Source: Eubacteriales Family XIII. Incertae Sedis bacterium
GTDB taxonomy: Bacteria > Bacillota > Clostridia > Peptostreptococcales > Anaerovoracaceae
Reading direction: 5' to 3'
Assembly (NCBI GenBank): GCA_031272745.1
Contig: JAISTF010000161.1
Coordinates: forward strand, 1 to 11,201
DNA: 11,201 nucleotides
Below the pieces are notes generated by a model that saw nothing but the letters and a program-made list of their open reading frames with translations, did not search any database and had not been told where the DNA came from. The position numbers and the translations under genes are program-made. This document shows, piece by piece, positions 5,922 through 11,201 of this stretch (position 1 is its first letter; each line of letters begins with the position of its first letter).

Positions 5922-7325
5922 ATGGCACAGACCTATGACATCATCATCGTCGGCGCGGGCGCCGGCGGCGTTTTCGCTTCCTATGAGTTGACGCGGCTCG
6001 GCGCGCAGGCGCGCGTGCTCGTGCTCGAAAAGGGCCGCCCGCTCGCGGAGCGGCGCTGCCCGATCACCGAGGGCAAGACGCCGACCTGCGTCCACTGCGA
6101 GCCGTGCGCGATCATGAACGGCTACGGCGGCGCGGGCTCGCTTTCCGACGGCAAATACAACATCACGACCGAGTTCGGCGGCGACCTGCACCGCTACCTC
6201 GGCGCGCGCGAGGCGATGGCCCTCATGGAATACGTCGACGCCGTGCTCGTCTCGATGGGCGGCGGCGACGCAAAGCTGTACAGCACGGCCGGCAAATCCC
6301 TCAAGACGCTCGCCCTGCAAAACAACCTGCACCTGCTGGACGCCAAAGTGCGGCACCTCGGCACGGACCGCAATGTGAAAATCCTCGCAAACATCTACGA
6401 TTATATTATTTCCAATAACAAGCGCATCGACCTGGTCTTCGGGGCCGACGTCGTGAGCGCGGAGGCGCTGGTCGGCGGTGCGGCCGCGCAGGAGCGTTTT
6501 CGCGTGCGGACCGGTGCGGGCGAAGAGTATCTCTGCCACGATTTGATCCTCGCGATGGGGCGTTCGGGCTCCGTGCGGATGAGCGAGCTCATGGGGCATT
6601 TCGGGGTCACGCTCAAGAGCAACCGCGTCGACATCGGCGTGCGCGTCGAGCTGCCGGCCGAGATTTGGGAGCACATCACGAGCGAGGTCTACGAGAGCAA
6701 GATCGTCTACAAGACGGACAAATACAACGACCTCGTGCGCACGTTCTGTATGAACCCGTACGGCGAGGTCGTCGCGGAAAACACAAACGGCATCGTCACG
6801 GTCAACGGCCACAGCTACGCCGACCCGTCGCTGTGGACGCACAACACGAATTTCGCGCTGCTCGTGACAAACAAGCTCACGGAGCCGTTCCAGGGCAGCA
6901 ACGAATACGGCGAGTCCATCGCGCGGCTGTCGAACATGCTCGGCGGCGGCGTGCTCATGCAGCGGTTCGGCGACCTCGTGAAGGGGCGGCGCAGCAGCAT
7001 GAAGCGCATGGAGAAGAGCTTCACGGTGCCGACGCTGAAGGCGACGCCGGGCGACCTGTCGCTCGTCATCCCGAAGCGCCAGCTCGACGGCATCATCGAG
7101 ATGGTCTACGCGCTCGACAAGATCGCGCCGGGGACGAGCAACGAGGACACGTTGCTCTACGGCGTCGAGGTGAAGTTTTACAATTCGGAAGTCGAGGTCG
7201 ACGGGAACCTCGAGACGAAGGTTCCCGGCCTCTACGCGATCGGCGACGCGTCCGGCGTGACGCACAGCCTGTCACAGGCCAGCGCAAGCGGCATCCACGT
7301 CGCCCGCCGCCTTGCCGCAACCTAA
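5922..7325 (+). CDS. FAD-dependent dehydrogenase, COG2509 type
   Basis: A cytoplasmic flavoprotein whose physiological substrate is not known for this family. The 467 residues start with an FAD Rossmann motif (IIIVGAGAGGVFASYEL, GxGxxG at 11-16) ending in the ribose-binding acidic residue in VLVLEKG (E36). Next comes a cysteine-rich stretch, C46 and C56xxC59xxC62, followed by NGYGGAGSLSDGKYN, which is characteristic of this family. The C-terminal FAD motif PGLYAIGDASGVTHSLSQAS (435-454) closes the fold, and the middle (about 230-400) would be the substrate domain. The four Cys could hold a metal or an iron-sulfur cluster, or be redox active; the sequence does not decide. A weak ribosome site precedes the ATG, so it probably relies on the DUF1292 transcript. 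A GC-rich hairpin repeat starts 2 bases after the stop. Confidence 0.85.
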   Translation: MAQTYDIIIVGAGAGGVFASYELTRLGAQARVLVLEKGRPLAERRCPITEGKTPTCVHCEPCAIMNGYGGAGSLSDGKYNITTEFGGDLHRYLGAREAMALMEYVDAVLVSMGGGDAKLYSTAGKSLKTLALQNNLHLLDAKVRHLGTDRNVKILANIYDYIISNNKRIDLVFGADVVSAEALVGGAAAQERFRVRTGAGEEYLCHDLILAMGRSGSVRMSELMGHFGVTLKSNRVDIGVRVELPAEIWEHITSEVYESKIVYKTDKYNDLVRTFCMNPYGEVVAENTNGIVTVNGHSYADPSLWTHNTNFALLVTNKLTEPFQGSNEYGESIARLSNMLGGGVLMQRFGDLVKGRRSSMKRMEKSFTVPTLKATPGDLSLVIPKRQLDGIIEMVYALDKIAPGTSNEDTLLYGVEVKFYNSEVEVDGNLETKVPGLYAIGDASGVTHSLSQASASGIHVARRLAAT

Positions 7326-7327
7326 AA

Positions 7328-7353
7328 TGTAGGGGCGGGGCTTGCCCCGCCCG
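7328..7353. repeat. 26-base GC-rich palindromic repeat, copy 1
   Basis: TGTA followed by a near-perfect hairpin: GGGCGGGGC (7333-7341), loop TT, GCCCCGCCC (7344-7352). It is identical to the copy at 8606-8631. It sits between the dehydrogenase stop and the amidohydrolase ribosome site, so it can fold in the transcript and may end or attenuate it, although no T-run follows. It resembles dispersed REP-like elements of clostridial genomes; that comparison is from memory. Confidence 0.85.
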
Positions 7354-7377
7354 TCCATCCGCGAAAGGAGCAACGAC

Positions 7378-8610
7378 ATGTCAACCTACCAAACCAGCAA
7401 AGACCGCATGGCCGAAAAAATCGCCGCCTTCAGCAAATTCGGCGACCTCGGGAACGGCGGCATCACGCGCCTGTCTCTGTCCGAGCCCGCCCTTGCGGCG
7501 CGCGCGGAGCTGAAGCGCCGCTGCGAGGCGCTCGGCATGACGGTGACGTCCGACGACATCGGCAACATCTACGCGACGTGGCCGGGCACGGAAGACCTGC
7601 CGCGCTTCGTGATGGGCTCGCATCTCGACTCCGTCCGCAGCGGCGGCAACTACGACGGCGTCTACGGCGTGCTGTCGAGCCTCGAAGCGGCCGAGACGAT
7701 CATCACGGACGGCATCAAGCTCCGCCATCCGCTGACCGTCATGGTTTGGACAAACGAAGAGGGCGCGCGCTTCGAGCCCGCGATGATGTCCTCGGGCATC
7801 GTGATGGGCAAATGGACAAAGGAGAAAATGTTCGCGGTTGTCGAGACGGGCGGCACCGTCACCTTCGGCGAAGCGCTCGAAGCGAGCGGCTGGATCGGCG
7901 ACGGGAAAAACCGCCTGAACCCGCAGGATTACTGCGCCTATTTCGAGCCGCACATCGAGCAGGGGCCCGTCCTCGAAGAAGAGGGGCTGCAGATCGGCGT
8001 CGTCGAAGGCGTCGTCGGCATGGTCAACTACGACATCATCCTCGAAGGCGTTTCGTCCCACGCGGGCACGACGCCGCAGCATTATCGCAAGGACGCGCTG
8101 CGCGCCGCGTCGAAGACGATCCTGGATCTCTGGGACAAGCTCGGCGCGATCGCGCCCGACCTCGTCTTCACGACGGGCGAGATCCATGTGAAACCCAACA
8201 TCCACACGGTCGTGCCGAACTATGTGAAGTTTTCGCTCGACGCGAGGCACCGGGACATGGCCGTGCTTGCGCAGGTGGTGAAGGTGATCGAGGAACTGCC
8301 GAAGGACGTCTACGGCTGCAAGCTCTCCTACGAGGAGCATTGGGGCCGCAAGACGATCGAGTTTGACGCGCAGCTTCTCGGCTTTGTCGAAGAGGCGACA
8401 AAAGCGCTCGGTTATTCCTATAAGAAGATGTATTCGGGCGCCGGTCATGACGCGCAGTATGTCAGCGAGATGCTGCCCGCGGTCATGATCTTCATTCCGA
8501 GCAAGGACGGGCTGTCGCATACGGTCGTGGAGTACAGCTCGCCCGAGCAGTGCCACGAGGGCGCGAACGTGCTGCTGAACGCGTTGATTGCGGCGGACGC
8601 GGCCCTGTAG
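7378..8610 (+). CDS. M20-family amidohydrolase (N-carbamoyl-amino-acid hydrolase / allantoate amidohydrolase type)
   Basis: A binuclear metal hydrolase of the M20 hydantoinase/carbamoylase family, which cleaves N-carbamoyl amino acids or allantoate and so belongs to pyrimidine, purine or hydantoin degradation. The 410 residues show all metal ligands: H82 in GSHLDSV, D93 in NYDGVYG, catalytic E127 and metal-binding E128 in NEEGARF, H192 in EPHIEQGPVLE, and H381 in SHTVVEYS. The lid domain (about 208-325) has SSHAGTTP and the FSLDAR strand. GAGHDAQ (354-360) is typical. ATG 7378 has AAAGGAG (7364-7370) at good distance; an in-frame TTG at 7342 falls inside the hairpin repeat and is rejected. 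The stop codon TAG lies inside the second repeat copy. Motifs do not separate carbamoylase from allantoate or ureidoglycolate specificities, and no pathway neighbour helps. Confidence 0.9.
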   Translation: MSTYQTSKDRMAEKIAAFSKFGDLGNGGITRLSLSEPALAARAELKRRCEALGMTVTSDDIGNIYATWPGTEDLPRFVMGSHLDSVRSGGNYDGVYGVLSSLEAAETIITDGIKLRHPLTVMVWTNEEGARFEPAMMSSGIVMGKWTKEKMFAVVETGGTVTFGEALEASGWIGDGKNRLNPQDYCAYFEPHIEQGPVLEEEGLQIGVVEGVVGMVNYDIILEGVSSHAGTTPQHYRKDALRAASKTILDLWDKLGAIAPDLVFTTGEIHVKPNIHTVVPNYVKFSLDARHRDMAVLAQVVKVIEELPKDVYGCKLSYEEHWGRKTIEFDAQLLGFVEEATKALGYSYKKMYSGAGHDAQYVSEMLPAVMIFIPSKDGLSHTVVEYSSPEQCHEGANVLLNALIAADAAL

Positions 8611-8631
8611 GGGCGGGGCTTGCCCCGCCCG
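8606..8631. repeat. 26-base GC-rich palindromic repeat, copy 2
   Basis: Identical over all 26 bases to the copy at 7328-7353: TGTAG, then stem arms GGGCGGGGC (8611-8619) and GCCCCGCCC (8622-8630). Its TAG at 8608-8610 is the stop codon of the amidohydrolase gene, so the coding end and the repeat overlap. The sequences beyond the two copies differ, which points to a mobile or dispersed element and not to one long duplication. Confidence 0.85.
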
Positions 8632-8689
8632 CGATTGGCGGCAACGATTTCTTTACCTTTGGGGCAAAGATTTCTTAACGCATATTTCG

Positions 8690-8718
8690 TTGAACCCGTT
8701 CGGTTTTTGTGATAGAGT
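8690..8718 (+). promoter_or_regulatory. Promoter of the sodium-pump operon
   Basis: TTGAAC (8690-8695), 17 bases, TAGAGT (8713-8718): 4 of 6 matches in each box at ideal spacing, in the only non-coding stretch before the operon. The start near 8725 leaves about 33 bases of leader with GGAAGGAGG at 8741-8749. The rest of this 147-base gap (8611-8757) holds the hairpin repeat, a weak CTTTG-GGG-CAAAG stem (8657-8669) and nothing else I recognise. Confidence 0.5.
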
Positions 8719-8757
8719 AAAAGCCGTGTTTGCGTGCGCGGGAAGGAGGCGTCGGGT

Positions 8758-8853
8758 ATGTTTTCGGGAGTCGGGGGAATTGTTGCGGTAGTCGTCATCA
8801 TCGCGGTGTGCGCGGTCGTTTTCACGATTGCGATCCGCGGCGAGTTGAAATAG
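8758..8853 (+). CDS. 31-residue single-helix membrane protein
   Basis: The reading frame ATG 8758 to TAG 8851 encodes 31 residues with one hydrophobic segment (GIVAVVVIIAVCAVVFTIAI, residues 7-26) and a short basic end RGELK. GGAAGGAGG (8741-8749), 8 bases before the ATG, is the best ribosome site in the window. The next gene starts 8 bases after its stop and the promoter lies directly upstream, so it looks like the first gene of the pump operon. By analogy with the small membrane subunits of sodium-translocating decarboxylases it may be an assembly or accessory subunit; I recognise no named family and the function is inferred from context only. Confidence 0.65.
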   Translation: MFSGVGGIVAVVVIIAVCAVVFTIAIRGELK

Positions 8854-8861
8854 GGGGCGCC

Positions 8862-8993
8862 ATGAGCATCGGACAGGCATTTTTGACTTCGGGGCAGATT
8901 TACGTCCTCGGGTTTGCGATCGCGCTCGGCATGGCCGCGCTGATCAAACTCATCAACCATGTGATCGGAAAAACGGAGGCGAAGGACAAATGA
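8862..8993 (+). CDS. 43-residue single-helix membrane protein, OadG-like position
   Basis: MSIGQAFLTSGQIYVLGFAI begins this 43-residue protein; one membrane helix spans about residues 13-31 (IYVLGFAIALGMAALIKLI) and the tail GKTEAKDK is charged. AGGGGG at 8852-8857 precedes the ATG by 4 bases, and its TGA overlaps the ATG of the beta subunit by 4 bases (ATGA at 8990-8993), so coupling to the pump gene is tight. Oxaloacetate and methylmalonyl-CoA decarboxylases carry a small gamma/delta membrane subunit that anchors the complex. This protein is about half that length and lacks the soluble tail. I recall such proteins being named 'OadG-related small transporter subunit', but that needs a search. 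Confidence 0.75.
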   Translation: MSIGQAFLTSGQIYVLGFAIALGMAALIKLINHVIGKTEAKDK

Positions 8994-10210
8994 ATTTTTC
9001 GCAGCTGTTTCAGGGATTGGGCTCCCTCTTTGAAATCGAACCCGGCATCGCGACCGGGCGCATCGTCCTCATCATCCTCGGCGTGGTCCTCGTGTGGCTC
9101 GGCTTCAAGCGGACGCTCGAGCCGCTCATCATGGTGCCGATGGGCTTCGGCATGTGCGCAATCAACGCGGGCATGCTCGTGCGGGACTTCCAGGAAATCA
9201 TCGGCCTTTCCAACATCATGATCCACCCGCTCGCGGCGACCGAGGAGCTGATGGACGTCATGCAGATCGACTTTTTGCAGCCGATTTATACGCTGACGTT
9301 TTCCAACGGCCTCATCGCCTGCCTCGTGTTCATGGGCATCGGCGTCATCTCGGACGTCAGTCCCGTGCTGAAATACCCGTTCACGAGCATGCTCATCGCG
9401 ATGTTCGCGGAGCTCGGCACGATTCTGACGTTCCCGATCGCGATTGCGATGGGCTTCGACCCGGGCGGCGCGGCGTCGGCGGCGATCATCGGCACGGCGG
9501 ACGGGCCGATGGTGCTGTTCACCTCGCTCATCCTCGACAAGTCGCTCTTCGTGCCGATCACGATCGTCGCGTATTTGTACCTGTCGATTTGCTACGGCTT
9601 CTATCCGCTGCTCGTGAAGGCGCTCGTGCCGAAGGAGCTGCGCGCGAAGGCCGTCGAACTGCGCAAGATCGATTCGGGTGTGATCAGCCCGAAGGCGAAG
9701 ATCATCTTCGACATCATCGCGTGCACGGTCCTCTGCCTGCTCTTCCCGGTGGCGGCGCCGCTGTTCCTGTCGTTTTTCCTCGGCAACGCAATCAAGGAAG
9801 TCGCGATTCCGAAATACGCGGAGCTGCTCGAGAACGTGTTCCTGTACGCGTCGACGTTTTTCCTCGGATTGCTGCTCGGCATCCTCTGCGACGCGCAGAC
9901 GCTGCTCGGCGACCCGCAGGTGCTCAAGCTGCTCATCCTCGGCTTCATCGCGCTGGGGCTCGCGGCGGTCGGCGGCATCATCGGCGGCTACATCGTCTAC
10001 GGCATCAACCGGAAGAACTTCAATCCCGCCATCGGTGTCGCGGGCGTGTCCTGCATCCCGTCGACCGCGAAGATCGCGCAGCACGCGGTGCACGAGGCCA
10101 ACAAGCGCGTCATCATCCTGCAATACGCGATGGGCGCCAGCGTCTGCGGCGTCATCACGAGCGCGATTCTGACGGGGCTGTACGTGACGATCATCCTGCC
10201 GTACGTGTAG
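8990..10210 (+). CDS. Sodium-translocating decarboxylase beta subunit (OadB/MmdB/GcdB family)
   Basis: The integral membrane subunit that couples decarboxylation of carboxybiotin to export of sodium ions. The 406 residues are almost all hydrophobic with about ten helices. Key sites known from Klebsiella OadB can be placed: D171 in GTADGP (equivalent of D203), a Tyr in YLYLSI (Y195 or Y197, near the Y229 region), and N345, G349 and S354 in NPAIGVAGVS (equivalents of N373, G377 and S382, with identical spacing). The position of R389 is Lys here (K361 in STAKIAQ). Start ATG 8990 overlaps the small protein's stop and is preceded by GGCGAAGGAC. No alpha carboxyltransferase, biotin carrier or full gamma subunit is adjacent, so the decarboxylated substrate (oxaloacetate, methylmalonyl-CoA, glutaconyl-CoA or malonate) cannot be told. 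Confidence 0.92.
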   Translation: MNFSQLFQGLGSLFEIEPGIATGRIVLIILGVVLVWLGFKRTLEPLIMVPMGFGMCAINAGMLVRDFQEIIGLSNIMIHPLAATEELMDVMQIDFLQPIYTLTFSNGLIACLVFMGIGVISDVSPVLKYPFTSMLIAMFAELGTILTFPIAIAMGFDPGGAASAAIIGTADGPMVLFTSLILDKSLFVPITIVAYLYLSICYGFYPLLVKALVPKELRAKAVELRKIDSGVISPKAKIIFDIIACTVLCLLFPVAAPLFLSFFLGNAIKEVAIPKYAELLENVFLYASTFFLGLLLGILCDAQTLLGDPQVLKLLILGFIALGLAAVGGIIGGYIVYGINRKNFNPAIGVAGVSCIPSTAKIAQHAVHEANKRVIILQYAMGASVCGVITSAILTGLYVTIILPYV

Positions 10211-10232
10211 GCAATATCGGTGAAGATTCAGT

Positions 10233-10282
10233 AGTTGAAAAAGTGTAAAAAAATCTGGAATTTTCAGTTGGAAAAGTGTAAA
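10233..10282 (+). repeat. Pair of 17-base direct repeats before the AAA ATPase gene
   Basis: AGTTGAAAAAGTGTAAA at 10233-10249 and AGTTGGAAAAGTGTAAA at 10266-10282 differ by one base and start 33 bases apart, about three helical turns. The second copy includes the -35 box and part of the spacer of the promoter at 10268-10296. This is the usual layout of two operator sites on one face of the DNA. The binding protein is unknown; the ATPase gene itself or a gene beyond the window could be involved. Confidence 0.6.
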
Positions 10283-10296
10283 TAATATGCTATAAT
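10268..10296 (+). promoter_or_regulatory. Strong promoter of the AAA ATPase gene
   Basis: TTGGAA (10268-10273), a 17-base spacer and a perfect TATAAT (10291-10296), with TGC before it as an extended -10. This is the best housekeeping promoter in the window. Start near 10303, leader about 38 bases, ribosome site AGGAGA at 10325-10330. No clear terminator of the upstream pump operon is visible between 10211 and 10267. Confidence 0.8.
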
Positions 10297-10340
10297 TCGG
10301 GTTGAAAACAGCGATGATGCCATTAGGAGAACCCCGAAAT

Positions 10341-11201
10341 ATGTTGAAACGCACGGCAATCAGCCGGTTTGAGAACTGGAAATCGAACAAAACACAGCAA
10401 GGCTTGCTTGTTACGGGTGCCAGGCAGGTCGGCAAGACGTATTTGATCCGCGAATTTGCGAAGGCGCACTACAAGCATTTTATCGAAATCAACTTGCTGG
10501 AGAATGCGCTTGCAAAGGACGCCCTGCAGGCGGCGAAAAACGCAAAGGAGCTTTTCGCAAGGCTTACGATTTTTTCGGAGGATCAAATCGTCCCCGGCGA
10601 AACGCTGTTTTTCATCGACGAGGTGCAGGAGCACAAGGAGATCGTGACGGCGGTCAAATTCTTGGTGGAGCAAAACGATGTCGACTTCATCCTCTCCGGT
10701 TCCCTGCTCGGCGTAGAGCTGCGGGACGTCAAATCCGTTCCGGTTGGCTATCTTGACGTCGTGGAGATGTTTCCGTTGAGTTTTCAGGAGTACGCCGCAG
10801 CGAGGGGCTTCTCCGGTGGAGCGGGGGAGATCGTCAAGGATTCTTTTCGCAGCCGCACGGAACTGCCGGACTATGTGCACGACGCGATGCTTTCCCTGTT
10901 CCACGAATACCTGATCGTCGGCGGCATGCCCGCTGCTGTCGCCTCGTTCACAGAAGCAAACGACTTGCAGGCGGTGCGCCGCATTCAGGAAAATATCGTC
11001 GCGTTGAACAAATGGGACATTTCAAAATATCGCCCCGATGACGCGCTGCTGATCAAAAATATGTACGAGCTGATTCCGGCGGAGCTCAACCAGCAAAACA
11101 AACGCTTCATCCTCAAGAGCATGAATGAGCGCGCAAGATTCAGCCAATACGCGGACAGCCTCGTCTGGCTGACGGCGGCGGGCGTCGCGATCCCCGTGTA
11201 C
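10341..11201 (+). CDS. AAA ATPase with DUF4143-type architecture, 3' end cut by window
   Basis: An open frame from ATG 10341 runs off the window after 287 codons without a stop; family members are usually 380-450 residues, so about two thirds are visible. Walker A is GARQVGKT (26-33), Walker B is TLFFIDEVQE with D93/E94, then FILSGSLLG (117-125) at the sensor position, and MFPLSFQEY (143-151), a hallmark of this AAA_14/DUF4143 group. The region from about 218 on (RENI-like QENIVALNKWDISKY) leads into the DUF4143 part. Members are frequent, often multi-copy, accessory ATPases with a poorly known role; links to toxin-antitoxin or mobile DNA have been suggested. Codons are visibly less GC-rich than in neighbouring genes (many AAA, TTT, CAA, ATT), which suggests transfer. 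The ribosome site AGGAGA lies 10 bases before the ATG. Confidence 0.88.
   Translation, partial: MLKRTAISRFENWKSNKTQQGLLVTGARQVGKTYLIREFAKAHYKHFIEINLLENALAKDALQAAKNAKELFARLTIFSEDQIVPGETLFFIDEVQEHKEIVTAVKFLVEQNDVDFILSGSLLGVELRDVKSVPVGYLDVVEMFPLSFQEYAAARGFSGGAGEIVKDSFRSRTELPDYVHDAMLSLFHEYLIVGGMPAAVASFTEANDLQAVRRIQENIVALNKWDISKYRPDDALLIKNMYELIPAELNQQNKRFILKSMNERARFSQYADSLVWLTAAGVAIPVY

Noticed and set aside
5442..7265. 607-codon open frame on the minus strand
   Set aside because: It runs antisense through two convincing genes and a promoter region and has no recognisable motif.
7342..7377. TTG start for the amidohydrolase inside the hairpin repeat
   Set aside because: No ribosome site precedes it, while ATG 7378 has AAAGGAG at the right distance.
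8657..8669. CTTTG-GGG-CAAAG stem followed by ATTTCTT as a terminator
   Set aside because: The stem is only 5 pairs and the T-run is broken, so I do not call a terminator.
10255..10267. CTGGAATTTTCAG short palindrome as a terminator of the pump operon
   Set aside because: It has almost no loop, weak A-T pairs and no T-run; it is better explained as part of the AT-rich promoter region.
8900..10435. 511-codon open frame on the minus strand
   Set aside because: It lies antisense to the sodium-pump gene and promoter of the ATPase gene; composition is low-complexity Arg/Asp/Glu/His.

Overview
The window looks like chromosomal DNA from an anaerobic, high-GC member of the Firmicutes, most likely a clostridial or gut-type lineage. 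I infer this from a DUF1292 (YrzB-type) acidic protein, a rubrerythrin with its rubredoxin domain at the N-terminus, a beta subunit of a sodium-pumping decarboxylase, strong AGGAGG-type ribosome sites and a strongly GCG/GAC/CTC-biased codon usage. By eye the GC content is around 60 % or more, except at the right-hand end. I see no tRNA, rRNA, CRISPR array, transposase or integrase.

Left block (1-4048, + strand): hisI, a large chemoreceptor (MCP) gene and hisE follow each other with overlapping ends, so a chemotaxis receptor sits inside a histidine-biosynthesis transcription unit. After 48 bases comes an ECF-type sigma factor that carries its own Ala/Gly linker, a predicted membrane helix and a roughly 110-residue extracytoplasmic domain. 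A possible ECF-type promoter lies in front of it.

Middle block (4052-5386, - strand): hisF, convergent with the sigma gene at 3 bases distance, lies 12 bases downstream of a 'reverse' rubrerythrin gene that has a good promoter. HisI and HisE catalyse the two steps from PR-ATP to ProFAR and HisF the later cyclase step, so three pathway steps are here on two strands. hisA, hisH and the other his genes are not in the window.

Divergent intergenic region (5387-5588): it has a promoter in each direction. The + strand then carries a DUF1292 gene, an FAD-dependent dehydrogenase of the COG2509 type and an M20-family amidohydrolase (N-carbamoyl-amino-acid hydrolase / allantoate amidohydrolase type). 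The last gene is bracketed by two identical 26-base GC-rich hairpin repeats, and the second repeat supplies its stop codon.

Right block (8690-10210): a promoter drives a compact operon of two tiny single-helix membrane proteins (31 and 43 residues) and an OadB/GcdB/MmdB-type sodium-pump beta subunit. No carboxyltransferase or biotin carrier gene is beside it.

Right edge (10211-11201): a very good promoter overlapped by a pair of direct repeats leads into an AAA ATPase of the DUF4143 type, which is cut by the window end and has a visibly lower GC content.

The observations I would follow first are the membrane-anchored sigma factor with its candidate autoregulatory promoter, the chemoreceptor inside the his operon, the orphan sodium-pump beta subunit with two microproteins, and the recurring 10-mer ATTCGCAATG.
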